Below, piece after piece: positions 1-9,730 of a DNA stretch of 64,000 nucleotides. The notes beneath the pieces were generated by a model. That model had not been told where the DNA came from, ran no database searches, and saw nothing but the letters and a program-made list of their open reading frames with translations. Both the position numbers and the translations under genes were made by a program. The DNA lies in NCBI RefSeq assembly GCF_018129405.1, contig NZ_JAFCLP010000017.1, forward strand, positions 62,001 through 126,000, written 5' to 3'. The DNA is from Bradyrhizobium iriomotense. Its GTDB lineage: Bacteria > Pseudomonadota > Alphaproteobacteria > Rhizobiales > Xanthobacteraceae. The number at the start of each line of letters is the position of its first letter. The first letter of the stretch is position 1.

Positions 1-5
1 CAGGG

Positions 6-371
6 CTAGCTGCAGCTGAGCGGTAACGGCTGGTCAGGATGCAGCTCGTACCAATCGTAGCAATCCGGATAGGCGCCGTAGAATCCATAGCCGGGCCGGT
101 AGCGGCCGTAGCTGTGAAACGCGTGCTGGCGAAGGCCACCGGCATGACCACCGAAGCCGAGGTGCTCGCCGCCGAACCGGGCGCCGCCGCCAAAACCCCC
201 ATCATGGCCCATGCCGCCGAAATGCGCGCCGCCGCCAAAGCCCGCATGTCCGCCGCCGAAGCCGCCACCGCCGTGGCCGCCGCCACCGCCGCCGCCATGC
301 GCATTGGCCGCGCCGATGGCGAGCGTCGAGGCGAGTGCTGCCGTCGCCAGAATCATGATTGTGCGTTTCAT
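6..371 (-). CDS. Gly/His-rich exported protein, unknown function
   Basis: A 121-residue protein of unknown function. Residues 1-24 form a clear signal peptide (MKRT start, hydrophobic core, Ala-rich cleavage site). The mature part is mostly Gly/His runs such as GGGGGGGHGGGG up to about residue 80, then a Tyr-rich tail with Cys in CYDWY and the terminal SCS. The start at 371 is chosen because AGGAG lies just upstream and the signal peptide begins there; a longer in-frame reading to 518 adds nothing signal-like. Such tracts may bind metal or be surface material, but the sequence does not prove it. No operon partner is visible. Confidence 0.75.
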   Translation of the reverse strand: MKRTIMILATAALASTLAIGAANAHGGGGGGGHGGGGFGGGHAGFGGGAHFGGMGHDGGFGGGARFGGEHLGFGGHAGGLRQHAFHSYGRYRPGYGFYGAYPDCYDWYELHPDQPLPLSCS

Positions 372-626
372 GAGAAACTCCTCTCGTGTTGGGCTCCTGG
401 TCATGCCGTAGGCGAGGCTGCGGATGATCGGGCCAGTGATGAAAGAGAGGTAGGCGCGCTGCGCGGCAATCCAACTGAATTCGGCGTCAGATATCGGCGT
501 GCCGCTCGCGAAGATCATCTCGTCGCGCGTGGCCGTGACGCACGCGAGGGAGCGGGCTGAACAGCGCAGCCCGCTCCCGTCATTCCAAATCCCGGCGGCG
601 CTACACGGCCGGCCGCGTTGGTGCGA

Positions 627-875
627 TCAGAAGCTGCCCGTGCCCGGCTCGCACGGCACGTTGTTGCCGGTCCACGGCGCGGTGGCAAAGGCGCCGACGC
701 GCGGTGCTGGAACGCAGGCGCGTTCGCCCGGATAATAGAATGGCGCGTTCGTCGCGACCGTATCGGCTTCCATCGCGGGCTGCTGCACGACGCGATGGTG
801 CTCGCGCGCCATGACGGGGCCGCCCAGCATGGCGGCTGCGATCAATCCCATCGACAACAGTTTGGACGTGGTCAT
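627..875 (-). CDS. Small exported protein, unknown function
   Basis: An 82-residue protein with an N-terminal signal peptide (hydrophobic LLSMGLIAAAMLGG, likely cut after VMA). The mature chain is short and Pro/Ala-rich, with two Cys (ERACVPAP and VPCEPG) that could form one disulfide. The start at 875 is preceded by GGAGAGAG at good spacing. It lies on the same strand as the Gly/His-rich gene, with a 255-bp gap. I do not recognise the family. Confidence 0.65.
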   Translation of the reverse strand: MTTSKLLSMGLIAAAMLGGPVMAREHHRVVQQPAMEADTVATNAPFYYPGERACVPAPRVGAFATAPWTGNNVPCEPGTGSF

Positions 876-1367
876 TCGCTCTCTCCATTGATGACATCAG
901 GCCGAACCAAGCCGGCTCGTCATCGAGGTGTGAACGATCGGTCGCGATTCAAACGCACGATTTGCTCACCGCAGTTCAACCGCCTGTGAGCCGATGCGGC
1001 GTCGCAACCACGATCGTGCGAATGCATAACATCCGTGGCCCCTGAAACTACAGCACGTGCGTTGACGGCATATGTTCGATCCATCGCAGCTCGCAGCGGA
1101 GCCCCGGAAGATGATCACGAGCTTGGCAACACGCATCGTTCTTGCATCGGCGCTGCTCGTGAGGCGCGTCGTCCGCAACATGAACTGGAATTCAATGGCA
1201 GCGTCCGCGCCGCAAGCCTATCTCGTACCACAGCGAATGGCCGGCATCAGGCGGCGTCAAAGCCACGGGTTCGGCGCGCGCGGACGTCGAACATGACACC
1301 GCGCGCCGCTGAACCCATGCTTCCTCACCGCGCACTAAGGCGCCGCGCGGAACGTGGAGCGAAGATC
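876..1367. other. Intergenic region upstream of the two-component system
   Basis: About 490 bp between the minus-strand small exported gene and the plus-strand regulator. It presumably holds both divergent promoters, but I see no convincing -35/-10 pair or dyad. One short reading frame (1111-1296, 61 codons, ATG after GCGGAG) starts with a hydrophobic, signal-like stretch and then turns Arg-rich; it may be the frameshifted start of a small exported protein. I do not count it as a gene. Confidence 0.4.
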
Positions 1368-2048
1368 ATGAACCGGATTCTCCTGATCGAGGACGACACC
1401 GAGACCGCGGAGGCGATCGTCGCCGAGCTCGCCGATCGCGGCTTCGAGGTGCAGTGGGCCGGCGACGGCGTTGACGGTCTCGACCGGGCGCGCGCGTCTA
1501 GTCCCGATGCCATGATCGTCGATCGCATGCTGCCGGGAATGGACGGGCTGACCGTCATCGAGGCGCTACGCAAGGATCAGGTCAGGACGCCTGTGCTGGT
1601 GTTGAGTGCGCTCGGCGCCGTGGATGACCGGGTGCGCGGATTACGCATGGGCGGGGATGATTATCTCACAAAGCCGTTCGCGCTCGTCGAGCTGGTCGCA
1701 CGGATCGAGGCGTTACTGCGCCGGCCGATCGATAGCCGTGAAACCATCTTGCATGTCGGGCCGCTGGAGCTCGACCTGATCGAGCGGACCGCGCGACGCG
1801 GCGCGCGCAGGCTTGACCTGCTGCCGCGCGAATTCCGCCTCCTCGAATACATGATGCGCAGGAACGATCAGCTGTTGACGCGCGCGATGCTGCTCGAGGA
1901 GGTCTGGAACTACAAGTTCGTTCCGGCGACCACCAACCTGATCGACGTGCATATGGGTCGGCTTCGCCACAAGGTGGACGGTCCCGGAGAGCCGCAGCTG
2001 ATCCACAACGTCCGGGGCTCCGGCTTCGTCCTGCGCTCGCGGCAATAG
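1368..2048 (+). CDS. OmpR/PhoB-type response regulator
   Basis: A 226-residue DNA-binding response regulator. The receiver domain (about 1-115) has the acidic pocket EDD at 8-10, the phospho-acceptor D52 (VDRMLPGMDG) and K102 (LTKPF). The C-terminal winged helix (about 130-224) ends with the family-typical VRGSGFVLRSRQ. The ATG at 1368 begins directly before the receiver beta-strand (MNRILLIEDD); longer in-frame readings add no domain. The histidine kinase starts 9 bp downstream, so the two form a cognate pair. The position just before rpoH and an RND operon suggests control of envelope stress or efflux genes, but no target site was identified. Confidence 0.92.
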   Translation: MNRILLIEDDTETAEAIVAELADRGFEVQWAGDGVDGLDRARASSPDAMIVDRMLPGMDGLTVIEALRKDQVRTPVLVLSALGAVDDRVRGLRMGGDDYLTKPFALVELVARIEALLRRPIDSRETILHVGPLELDLIERTARRGARRLDLLPREFRLLEYMMRRNDQLLTRAMLLEEVWNYKFVPATTNLIDVHMGRLRHKVDGPGEPQLIHNVRGSGFVLRSRQ

Positions 2049-2057
2049 GGGCACGGG

Positions 2058-3482
2058 ATGCACCAGATCCAGTTGATCCGCTCCAGCACATTCCTTTGGG
2101 CCCTGGCCGTGGCGGCCGCCTTCGCGCTGTTCGTGGTTGCCTTGTTCGCGTTCATCTACTGGAAGCTCGATGGCTATCTGGTCACGCGATCCGACCGTAT
2201 GATCACCGCGCAGATCCATTTCATCGCAGACTTGCCCCCGGCCCGCCGCATCAGCGCCATCGCGGATCATCTCGCGCAGGATTCGAGGGGCGTCCAGTAC
2301 GCGGGACTGTTCGATGCCGCCGGCAAAAGGCTGGCCGGCAACATCGACCGCGTGCCGCGCGAGCTGGGACTCAATGGAGCGGTGCAGGGCGTGCGACTCG
2401 ATCTGTTGGAAAAGCAGTTGGCCCATGTTCCCGTCGTCAGGGCAGTCGGCAGGCGTCTCGATGGCGGCGATGTCCTGGTGATGGGACGGAACGTGGATGA
2501 GACGCGCGAGATATCGAGCGTGGTGGGCCAGGCCTTGGCCCTGGGCTTGCTGCCGGCCTTCAGCCTCTGCCTGCTCGCCGGTGCCTGGCTGAGCTTGCGT
2601 GCCCAGAGGCGCGTGGAGGAGGTCAACCAGCGGGTCCAGCGCATCGTGGCCGGCGAGCTTCGCGAGCGGCTTCCCGAGGGCGGTACGGACGACCCGTTTG
2701 CGCGGTTGGCCAGGATCGTCAACGGCATGCTCGACGAGATGGAGATGATGATCAATGCGCTCGCCGGCGTTGGCAACGATATCGCTCATGATCTCAGGAC
2801 GCCGCTCACGCGCGTCCGCCTGGCGCTGGAGCGCGGGCGGACGCATGCGGCAACGCTGGAGGAGCTCCAGGACATTACGGACAAGGCCATCGCCGGCATC
2901 GACCAGTCGCTCGCGATCGTGACCGCCTTGTTGCGCCTGACCGAGATCGAGAACAACCGCCGCATGGCAGGGTTTGGCGACGTCGCGCTCGACGAGATCC
3001 TGCGGGAGGTGTGCGACGTCTACGAGCCGATCGCTGAGGACAGGCATGTCGGGCTCTCCGTCGTCACCGAGCACAATGTGCAGGTGTGGGGTGACCGGGA
3101 CCTGCTGTTCGAGGCGGTCGCCAATCTCGTCGACAATGCCATCAAGTTCACGCCGTCAGGCGGACGGGTGGAGCTAGCCCTGGAAGCGGAGGACGACACC
3201 GCGCTGGTGCGCGTAAGCGATACCGGGCCCGGCATCAGCGAGCAGGAGCGCGAAGCGGTGCTGCGGCGGTTCTACCGGTCCGACAAGATGCGCAACACCC
3301 CGGGCGTCGGGCTTGGATTGAGCCTGGTTGCCGCGATCGTCAAGCTGCATGGCTTCCGGCTGATCATTGGTCCCGCTCCCGGTGGGCGGATCGAGATCCT
3401 GGCCTGGACCGGGAGGGCGCGCAGACCCATCACGCGCCGATCGCGGACATTGCTGCACGCAGACGCGAGCCAGATGGGATGA
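2058..3482 (+). CDS. Sensor histidine kinase (HAMP type)
   Basis: A 474-residue membrane histidine kinase and partner of the upstream regulator. One membrane helix at about 13-34, a periplasmic sensor of about 115 residues without a recognised fold, a second helix at about 157-178, then HAMP (about 179-232). The dimerisation helix carries H244 in HDLRTPLTR. The ATPase domain has the N-box (LVDNAIKFTP), G1 (DTGPGIS) and G2 (GVGLGLSLV). The sensed signal is not evident. The tail after the ATPase domain is short and Arg-rich. The ATG follows the regulator stop by 9 bp, consistent with one transcript. Confidence 0.92.
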   Translation: MHQIQLIRSSTFLWALAVAAAFALFVVALFAFIYWKLDGYLVTRSDRMITAQIHFIADLPPARRISAIADHLAQDSRGVQYAGLFDAAGKRLAGNIDRVPRELGLNGAVQGVRLDLLEKQLAHVPVVRAVGRRLDGGDVLVMGRNVDETREISSVVGQALALGLLPAFSLCLLAGAWLSLRAQRRVEEVNQRVQRIVAGELRERLPEGGTDDPFARLARIVNGMLDEMEMMINALAGVGNDIAHDLRTPLTRVRLALERGRTHAATLEELQDITDKAIAGIDQSLAIVTALLRLTEIENNRRMAGFGDVALDEILREVCDVYEPIAEDRHVGLSVVTEHNVQVWGDRDLLFEAVANLVDNAIKFTPSGGRVELALEAEDDTALVRVSDTGPGISEQEREAVLRRFYRSDKMRNTPGVGLGLSLVAAIVKLHGFRLIIGPAPGGRIEILAWTGRARRPITRRSRTLLHADASQMG

Positions 3483-3542
3483 ACCGAATGATGCGCGATG
3501 CTTTCGCGATCAATCAGCCGGCCTGGAATGTAGGAGTGACAA

Positions 3543-4466
3543 ATGCAGACTAGCCATCAAGTCGTGAGGCGCGATCCTGTTGCCGTGCCGGCCGCAGCGG
3601 TGTCGACGCCGTTCCTCACCGCCTATTCCGCCGCCATCCGGCGCTACGAGCTGCTTGAGTCAGGTCAGGAGCAGCAGCTGGCGCGTCGCTGGCAGGAAAC
3701 GCGGGACCGGAGCGCCGCGGATGAGCTCGTCACCAGCCATCTTCGGCTCGCCGCCAAGCTGGCGCGAGGTTACAAGGGATACGGCCTGCCACTGGTCGAT
3801 CTGATCGCGGAAGCGAATCTCGGCCTCGTGATCGCAGCGTCGCGCTTCGAACCCGGTCGCGGCGCGCGATTCTCCAGCTACGCGATCTGGTGGATCAAGG
3901 CCACTATTCACGAATACATCCTGCGGTCCTGGTCCCTGGTCAAGATCGGGACGACGGCTGCGCAGAAGAAGCTGTTTTTCAGGCTCCGCGGCGAGATCAG
4001 GAAAGCCACCGGCAACGTGATGGCAGGCGTTACGCCCGAGGTCGCCGAATTGATCGCCGGGAAGCTCGAGGTGACGGCGCGCGAGGTGATCGAGATGGAC
4101 GCGCGACTCAATGGTGACATGTCGCTGAACGCGCGCGTCGGTGACGAGGACAGTGGAACCGAGTTGGAAGCCCTGCTGGTCGATGGGGCGGTCGACGCGG
4201 AGACATTGCTTGCCGATCACGAGCAGACGGATCAGCGCAGCAAGGCCCTGCGTGTTGCGCTGGACGGGCTTGCGGCGCGGGACCGTCGTGTCTTCGAAGC
4301 GAGGCGGCTGACGGAATGCCCCGTTACGCTCGATCAGCTCGCCAAGGAGCTGTCCATATCCAGTGAGCGGGTTCGGCAGATCGAGATCCGCACCTTCGCC
4401 AAGGTCAAGCGCGTCGTCATGCTCGCCGCGCAGGATGCGCCACGCGCCGCCGCGCGCAGCGACTGA
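3543..4466 (+). CDS. rpoH: RpoH-type (sigma-32 family) RNA polymerase sigma factor
   Basis: A 307-residue sigma-70-family factor of the heat-shock (RpoH) group. Region 2 spans about 62-132 (HLRLAAKLARGYKGYGLPLVDLIAEANLGL, then SYAIWWIKATI), followed by an RpoH box at 141-149 (QKKLFFRLR), which contacts core polymerase and distinguishes RpoH from RpoD. The region-4 helix-turn-helix is near the C-terminus (VTLDQLAKELSISSERVRQIE). Rhizobia often carry several rpoH copies; this one, beside a two-component system and efflux genes rather than chaperone genes, may be a specialised paralogue. GTAGGAG lies 7 bp before the ATG. The gene starts 60 bp after the kinase and may share its transcript. Confidence 0.88.
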   Translation: MQTSHQVVRRDPVAVPAAAVSTPFLTAYSAAIRRYELLESGQEQQLARRWQETRDRSAADELVTSHLRLAAKLARGYKGYGLPLVDLIAEANLGLVIAASRFEPGRGARFSSYAIWWIKATIHEYILRSWSLVKIGTTAAQKKLFFRLRGEIRKATGNVMAGVTPEVAELIAGKLEVTAREVIEMDARLNGDMSLNARVGDEDSGTELEALLVDGAVDAETLLADHEQTDQRSKALRVALDGLAARDRRVFEARRLTECPVTLDQLAKELSISSERVRQIEIRTFAKVKRVVMLAAQDAPRAAARSD

Positions 4467-4546
4467 ATTCGTTTTCATTTGAACGGGGGCCCGGCCGTCC
4501 TCACCTGTCCGACGATCTCGCGCAATTTTGCTCCAGGCAGGCCACC

Positions 4547-7500
4547 ATGGGAATTGTTCGCTTCGCGCTGCGGCTTCCGCACACATTCTATGTGCTTGCG
4601 GCGCTGATCCTGTTCCTCGGCGGCATCGCGATCCGCTCGATGCCGACGGATATTTTTCCGGAGATCCGGATCCCCGTCGTCACGGTCATCTGGAGCTACA
4701 CCGGCCTCTCGACGCCGGAGATGGAGCAGCGCGTCAGCACCTACAGTCAATATTCGATCAGCGCCAATGTCAGCGGCATCAAGAATATCGAGGCGCAGAC
4801 CCTCAACGGCCTGTCGGTTCAGAAGATCTACTTCCAACCGGACGTCAATCTCGATCTCGCAATCTCGCAGATCGTCTCGGCGACCAATGCCATCCGCGCC
4901 CTGATGCCGCCGGGCATCCAGCCGCCGATCATCGTGCAGTTCAACGCCTCGAGCGTGCCGGTGCTCCAGCTCAGCCTCGAATCGAACAGCCTGAATGAGC
5001 AGCAGCTCTACGATTTCGGCATCTACCGGGTCCGCCAGCAGCTGGCTCCCGTTCCGGGCGTGACCTTGCCCACGCCTGCCGGCGGCAAATACCGTCAGAT
5101 CATGGTCGACATCGATCCGAACAAGCTGCTGTCGCGGGGATTGACGCCGCTCGACATTGTCAACGCGGTGAACAGCCAGAACCTGACGTTGCCGACCGGC
5201 ACGACCAAGATCGGCGACACCCAGTACACCGTTCGCACCAACGCGACGCCGGCGACGATTCAGGATCTCAACATGATCCCGGTCAAGTTCGCGAACGGGG
5301 CCACGATCTTCCTGAAGGACGTCGCCCAGGTCCGCGACGGCGCCCAGGTCCAGCAGAACATCGTGCGCGAGGACGGCCATCGCGCCGTCCTGCTCAGCGT
5401 CATCAAGAACGGCAATGCCTCCACGCTCGCTGTCGTCAACGGCGTGAAAGCGGCCCTGACGTCGATCCGCGCGTCGGCGCCGGCGGGGCTGAAGATCAAC
5501 GAGCTGTTCGACCAGTCGATCTTCGTCACTCATTCGGTCGACGGCGTGCTGCGCGAAGGCGCGATCGCGGCCGGCCTGACGGCACTGATGATCCTGGTGT
5601 TCCTGGGATCGTGGCGGTCGACGCTGGTCGTCCTGATCTCGATCCCGCTGGCGATGCTGTCCTCGCTGATCGTCCTGCATTTCCTCGGCGAGACCCTCAA
5701 CACGATGACGCTCGGCGGCCTTGCCCTTGCGGTCGGTATCCTCGTCGACGATTCGACCGTAACGATCGAGAATACGCACCGGCTCTGGACCGAGGAGGGC
5801 ATGCCGCTACCGGACGCCACCCTGCACGGAGCCGCCGAGATCGCGGTGCCGACGCTGGTCTCGACACTCGCGATCAGTTGCGTGTTCACCTCGGTCGTGT
5901 TCCTGGAGGGCCCGGCCAAATACCTGTTCACGCCGCTCGGCCTCGCTGTGGTGTTCGCGATGCTGGCGTCATACGGGCTGTCGCGGACGCTGACGCCAAT
6001 CACCATCGGCCTGCTGCTGAAGAGCGAGCGGCGTCATGGCGAGGGCGAGCGCCCGTCAAACATCTTTGCCCGCGCCTCCGCGGCGTTCGAGCGGACGTTC
6101 GAGCGCCTGCGCGACGGCTATTCCGATCTGCTGCTCCGACTGCTGCGGCATCGCGCCATCGTGCCCGTTGTCGCCGTACTGGTGCTCGCGCTCGGGGCCA
6201 CCATGTTCGTCTATGTCGGCAGGGACTTCTATCCCCTGATCGATGGCGGTCAGATCCAGCTCCATGTTCGCGCCCCCGCGGGTACGCGAATCGAGCGTAC
6301 GGAGGCGATTTTCCAGGCGGTCGAGGACAAAATCCGCGACGTCATTCCGGAGCGCGACCGGGCGCTGATCGTCGACAATATCGGCCTGCCCGCGCGTCCC
6401 TATAACCTCGCTTTCACGGACGGTTCGACGATCGGGGTGAATGACGGCACCATCCTCGTGTCGCTGAAGGAAGGGCACAAGCCGACCGCGGATTACATCA
6501 GAAAGCTGCGGCAGGTGCTGCCGTCGGCATTCCCGGAGGACACTTTCTATTTCCAGGCGGCCGATATCGTCACGCAGATCCTGAACTTCGGTCTCCCGGC
6601 GCAGATCGATGTCCGCACGGTCGGTTACGGCAACAACAATCTGACTGTGGCCAAGGAGCTGCAGAAGAGACTCGCCGCGATCCCCGGCGTGGTCGACGCG
6701 CATCTGCAGCAGGAGGTCGATGCTCCCGCATTCTATGCCGACATCGACCGCACCCGCGCCGCGAAACTCGGCCTCAATGCGAGCACGGTGGCGACAAACA
6801 TCAATGTCAGCCTGAGTTCGTCCGCTCAAGTCTCGCCGAATTTCTGGACGGATCCGGCGTCAGGCATCCCTTATTACCTGGCCGTGCAGACGCCTGAATA
6901 CAGGGCCAACTCGCTGAACGCCCTGGACAACACGCCGGTGTCGGCCTCGCTCGCCGCAAGCGGGCAGACGGTGCCCGGCCTGCTCAGCAATGTCGCGACC
7001 TTCAAACGGGGCACTGTTCCGACCAATTCGAACCAGGCCAATGTCCAGCCCGTGTCCGACGTCTATGCGAGCGTGCAGGGCCGTGATCTCGGCAGCGTCG
7101 CGGCCGACATCGAGAAGGTGACGTCCACCCTGCAGAAGCAGCTCCAGCCGGGCAATTCGATTCAGGTTCTGGGACAGATCCAGAGCATGCATCAGTCGTT
7201 CCGCGATCTCGGACTCGGACTTCTGTTCGCGGCGATCCTGGTCTACCTGCTGATGGTCGTGAACTACCAGAACTTTGGCGATCCCTTCGTCGTCATCCTG
7301 GCGCTGCCGGCGACATTCTGCGGCATCGTGACGATGCTGTTCATCACCGGGACGACGCTCAACGTGCCATCGCTGATGGGAGCCATCATGGCGATCGGCG
7401 TTGCCTCCGCAAATTCCATCCTGCTCGTGACCTTCGCGCGCGACGAGCAGTTGAAGGGACACTCGGCATTCCAGGCGGCGCTGAGCGCGGGCCGGACGAG

Positions 7501-7729
7501 GATCCGGCCCGTGCTGATGACCGCGGCGGCGATGATCGTGGGCATGATCCCAATGGCGATCAGCGGACCCGGCGAGGAGCAGAATGCAGCGCTCGCGCGG
7601 GCGGTCATCGGCGGCCTGCTGTTCGCAACCCCGACCACCTTGCTGGTCGTGCCCTATCTCTTCGCCATGCTGCGCAAGGGCAACGACGGCAAGCCTCGCC
7701 ACGGCGTATTCGAGGAGCAACCGGAATGA
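4547..7729 (+). CDS. RND efflux transporter, inner-membrane permease
   Basis: A 1060-residue resistance-nodulation-division permease, normal length for the family. The N-terminal helix (about 12-32) is followed by a large periplasmic pore/docking domain, a helix bundle containing the proton-relay Asp pair D401-D402 (GILVDDSTVTIEN), and a second half repeating the plan. It would export a hydrophobic or amphiphilic compound using the proton gradient, as the inner-membrane part of a tripartite pump. The adaptor gene follows with a 4-bp overlap, and no outer-membrane channel gene is in the window, so a shared TolC-like channel is expected. Permease-before-adaptor is the reverse of the usual order. 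Substrate unknown. Confidence 0.93.
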   Translation: MGIVRFALRLPHTFYVLAALILFLGGIAIRSMPTDIFPEIRIPVVTVIWSYTGLSTPEMEQRVSTYSQYSISANVSGIKNIEAQTLNGLSVQKIYFQPDVNLDLAISQIVSATNAIRALMPPGIQPPIIVQFNASSVPVLQLSLESNSLNEQQLYDFGIYRVRQQLAPVPGVTLPTPAGGKYRQIMVDIDPNKLLSRGLTPLDIVNAVNSQNLTLPTGTTKIGDTQYTVRTNATPATIQDLNMIPVKFANGATIFLKDVAQVRDGAQVQQNIVREDGHRAVLLSVIKNGNASTLAVVNGVKAALTSIRASAPAGLKINELFDQSIFVTHSVDGVLREGAIAAGLTALMILVFLGSWRSTLVVLISIPLAMLSSLIVLHFLGETLNTMTLGGLALAVGILVDDSTVTIENTHRLWTEEGMPLPDATLHGAAEIAVPTLVSTLAISCVFTSVVFLEGPAKYLFTPLGLAVVFAMLASYGLSRTLTPITIGLLLKSERRHGEGERPSNIFARASAAFERTFERLRDGYSDLLLRLLRHRAIVPVVAVLVLALGATMFVYVGRDFYPLIDGGQIQLHVRAPAGTRIERTEAIFQAVEDKIRDVIPERDRALIVDNIGLPARPYNLAFTDGSTIGVNDGTILVSLKEGHKPTADYIRKLRQVLPSAFPEDTFYFQAADIVTQILNFGLPAQIDVRTVGYGNNNLTVAKELQKRLAAIPGVVDAHLQQEVDAPAFYADIDRTRAAKLGLNASTVATNINVSLSSSAQVSPNFWTDPASGIPYYLAVQTPEYRANSLNALDNTPVSASLAASGQTVPGLLSNVATFKRGTVPTNSNQANVQPVSDVYASVQGRDLGSVAADIEKVTSTLQKQLQPGNSIQVLGQIQSMHQSFRDLGLGLLFAAILVYLLMVVNYQNFGDPFVVILALPATFCGIVTMLFITGTTLNVPSLMGAIMAIGVASANSILLVTFARDEQLKGHSAFQAALSAGRTRIRPVLMTAAAMIVGMIPMAISGPGEEQNAALARAVIGGLLFATPTTLLVVPYLFAMLRKGNDGKPRHGVFEEQPE

Positions 7730-8997
7730 GTGACGTTCGCGCAAGGACCAATGACGACGAGGCAAGTGACCGCCCCGCGGCGGAAAGCCTCCGGATCGTG
7801 GAGCTGCCGGGCAAGGGCGCACGGTCCGGACGCCGTTTCGGTGGTGCGCTGTTCGGGGGAGGCGTGCTCCTGCTGCTTGCGGGCGGTCTCGGCATCGGCG
7901 GCTGGCGGCACTACCAGGCCGCGCGAGACGTTGCCGCAGTGGCAGAGCAGGTTCGAACCAACATTCCCGAGGTTCGTGTGGCGACGGTCCGGCCCAGCGG
8001 CGACCTCATGAAGGTGAGCTTGCCGGCGACGACGACCGCGTTCGAGGCGGCCAACATCTTCGCGCGGACCAGCGGCTATATCGAGAAGCGCTACGTCGAT
8101 ATCGGCGATCGGGTCAAGAAGGGCGACCTCCTCGTGGAAATCACTGCGCCGGAGCTGGATCAGCAGATCGCGCAGGCGCAGGCGACGCTCGCCCAGGACC
8201 AGGCCGCGCTTCAGCAGGCGCAGGCAAGCCGGGAGCTGGCCGACGTCACCAATTCGCGCGACAGCAATCTCGTCAAGCAGGGCTGGTTGACGGCACAGCA
8301 GGGCGACAATGATCGTCTCACCCTGCGCGCGCAGCAGGGCGCGGTGGGTGTCGCCCAGTCGAACATCGCTGCGCAGGAGGCGCAGATCCGCGTCCTTGAG
8401 CAGGAAAAGTCTTACCAGCGTGTGGTGGCGCCGTTCGACGGCGTGGTCACGCAGCGCAACGTGGACAATGGCAGCCTGGTGCAGGCAGGGTCGACCTTCA
8501 TGTTCACGCTGATGCATTCCAACGTGATCCGAACCCAGGTGTTCGTGCCTCAGGACGAGGCGTTTGGCGTTGCTCCGGGCGTCGATGCGGACATCCGCGT
8601 CCCCGAGATTCCGGGGCGGACATTTGCTGGCAAGGTCACGCGGATCGCAACCGCGCTGCAGCCGGGGAGCCGGACGCTGCTCACCGAGATCGACGTTCCC
8701 AATCCCGACGGCCTGCTCAGTCCGGGCATCTATTGCACGGTCGAACTATCGATCCCGCGCAGGACGGCATCGATGACGATCCCCTCCGACGCGCTCGTCT
8801 TCGATCAGAACGGCCTCCATGTCGTGGTCGTCCGGAATGGCACGGTTCATTTTCAGCAGGTCTCGATCTCCCGGGATTTCGGCACCACGGTGGAAGTGCG
8901 CGCCGGCGTGCAGTCCGGCGACCAGGTCGTGCTCAATCCTGCGGTCAATCTGGTGGAAGGCAGCAAGGTCACCGTTCGCAAGACCGAAGTGAGCTAG
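7726..8997 (+). CDS. RND efflux periplasmic adaptor (membrane fusion protein)
   Basis: A 423-residue adaptor that would bridge the preceding permease to an outer-membrane channel. A cytoplasmic N-tail of about 38 residues, one membrane anchor (about 40-59), a lipoyl/barrel half (FARTSGYIEKRYVDIGDRVKKGD), a coiled-coil hairpin rich in Gln/Ala (about 145-215), the returning lipoyl half (VVAPFDGVVTQRNVDNGSLV) and a beta-barrel region. The ATG overlaps the permease stop (ATGA), indicating translational coupling. The N-tail is longer than in typical lipoprotein adaptors, and no lipobox is present. Confidence 0.92.
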   Translation: MSDVRARTNDDEASDRPAAESLRIVELPGKGARSGRRFGGALFGGGVLLLLAGGLGIGGWRHYQAARDVAAVAEQVRTNIPEVRVATVRPSGDLMKVSLPATTTAFEAANIFARTSGYIEKRYVDIGDRVKKGDLLVEITAPELDQQIAQAQATLAQDQAALQQAQASRELADVTNSRDSNLVKQGWLTAQQGDNDRLTLRAQQGAVGVAQSNIAAQEAQIRVLEQEKSYQRVVAPFDGVVTQRNVDNGSLVQAGSTFMFTLMHSNVIRTQVFVPQDEAFGVAPGVDADIRVPEIPGRTFAGKVTRIATALQPGSRTLLTEIDVPNPDGLLSPGIYCTVELSIPRRTASMTIPSDALVFDQNGLHVVVVRNGTVHFQQVSISRDFGTTVEVRAGVQSGDQVVLNPAVNLVEGSKVTVRKTEVS

Positions 8998-9008
8998 GAA
9001 CACGAAAG

Positions 9009-9710
9009 ATGATGCGGATCGCATTCGTAACGGTGATGGCTCTGCTGCTGGGCGGCTCTCCTGGTCAGGCGCAGGTCGCAACGACCGGCAGCACGGCAAT
9101 GGATCTGCCGACGGTGCCGGGCGCGATCGTGATCTCACCGCTCACCAGTCCCGGGCCGTTTTCGGCAACGACGGTGTCAGGTGCCCCGGACACGACCCTG
9201 GCGCCTGTCCCGCTCGCCTCGGATCCGACCACGCCGGGCACGGTGGTGGTCTGCGCTCCACCGTCGTCATCGCCAACGCCGATGCCGGCGACTCCGACCG
9301 TATCGTCCACAGGCCTTTCGACATCAGGCATCGCGGCCTCTATCCTGCCAGTCACGGGGCAGAACGGCAGCTCGATCGGGACCATCTCGACGGCAGCGCC
9401 GGCGGGAACGGGTGCGACGGTGGCATGCAGCTCGACGCCGGGGGGGCAGGTGACGAGCGCTGCGTCTCTGCCGTTGTCGATCCCGCAAGTGTCAGCAAGC
9501 CCCGCGCCCGGCACGATCCTGGCGGACGCCACTGGTGCCGGCGGCACGGGCATAGACCCGAGCGCCGCCGTCGTGCCCAGCCCGAACAGCTCGGCTTGTG
9601 CGGAGGGGGTCTCGATGAATCTTGCTTCGCCTGCGACTGTGTTGCCGGCCAACGCCTCAGGCGCAGCGCCAACGCCGGGCGTGTCGCCGATCCTGCCGCC
9701 GGGATGCTGA
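9009..9710 (+). CDS. Low-complexity Pro/Ser/Thr/Ala-rich exported protein
   Basis: A 233-residue protein with a signal peptide (MMRIAFVTVMALLLGGSPGQAQ). The mature chain is almost entirely Pro, Ser, Thr, Ala, Gly and Val, with few charged residues and four spaced Cys (VVCAPP, VACSST, SACAEG, terminal PPGC). It starts 11 bp after the adaptor stop and is very likely the third gene of the RND operon. A compositionally similar exported protein lies at the head of the second RND cluster (18431-18982), suggesting an accessory role for this type of protein, possibly in the periplasm or cell wall. Function unknown. Confidence 0.7.
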   Translation: MMRIAFVTVMALLLGGSPGQAQVATTGSTAMDLPTVPGAIVISPLTSPGPFSATTVSGAPDTTLAPVPLASDPTTPGTVVVCAPPSSSPTPMPATPTVSSTGLSTSGIAASILPVTGQNGSSIGTISTAAPAGTGATVACSSTPGGQVTSAASLPLSIPQVSASPAPGTILADATGAGGTGIDPSAAVVPSPNSSACAEGVSMNLASPATVLPANASGAAPTPGVSPILPPGC

Positions 9711-9730
9711 GGTGGATGGCGGCTCGAACC

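Noticed and set aside
1713-3074. Long minus-strand reading frame of 453 codons
   Set aside because: Lies wholly antisense to the response regulator and histidine kinase; composition is that of a reversed GC-rich frame and no domain is visible.
4475-5779. Long minus-strand frame rich in Arg/Asp/Gln
   Set aside because: Antisense to the RND permease, an artefact of GC-rich codons.
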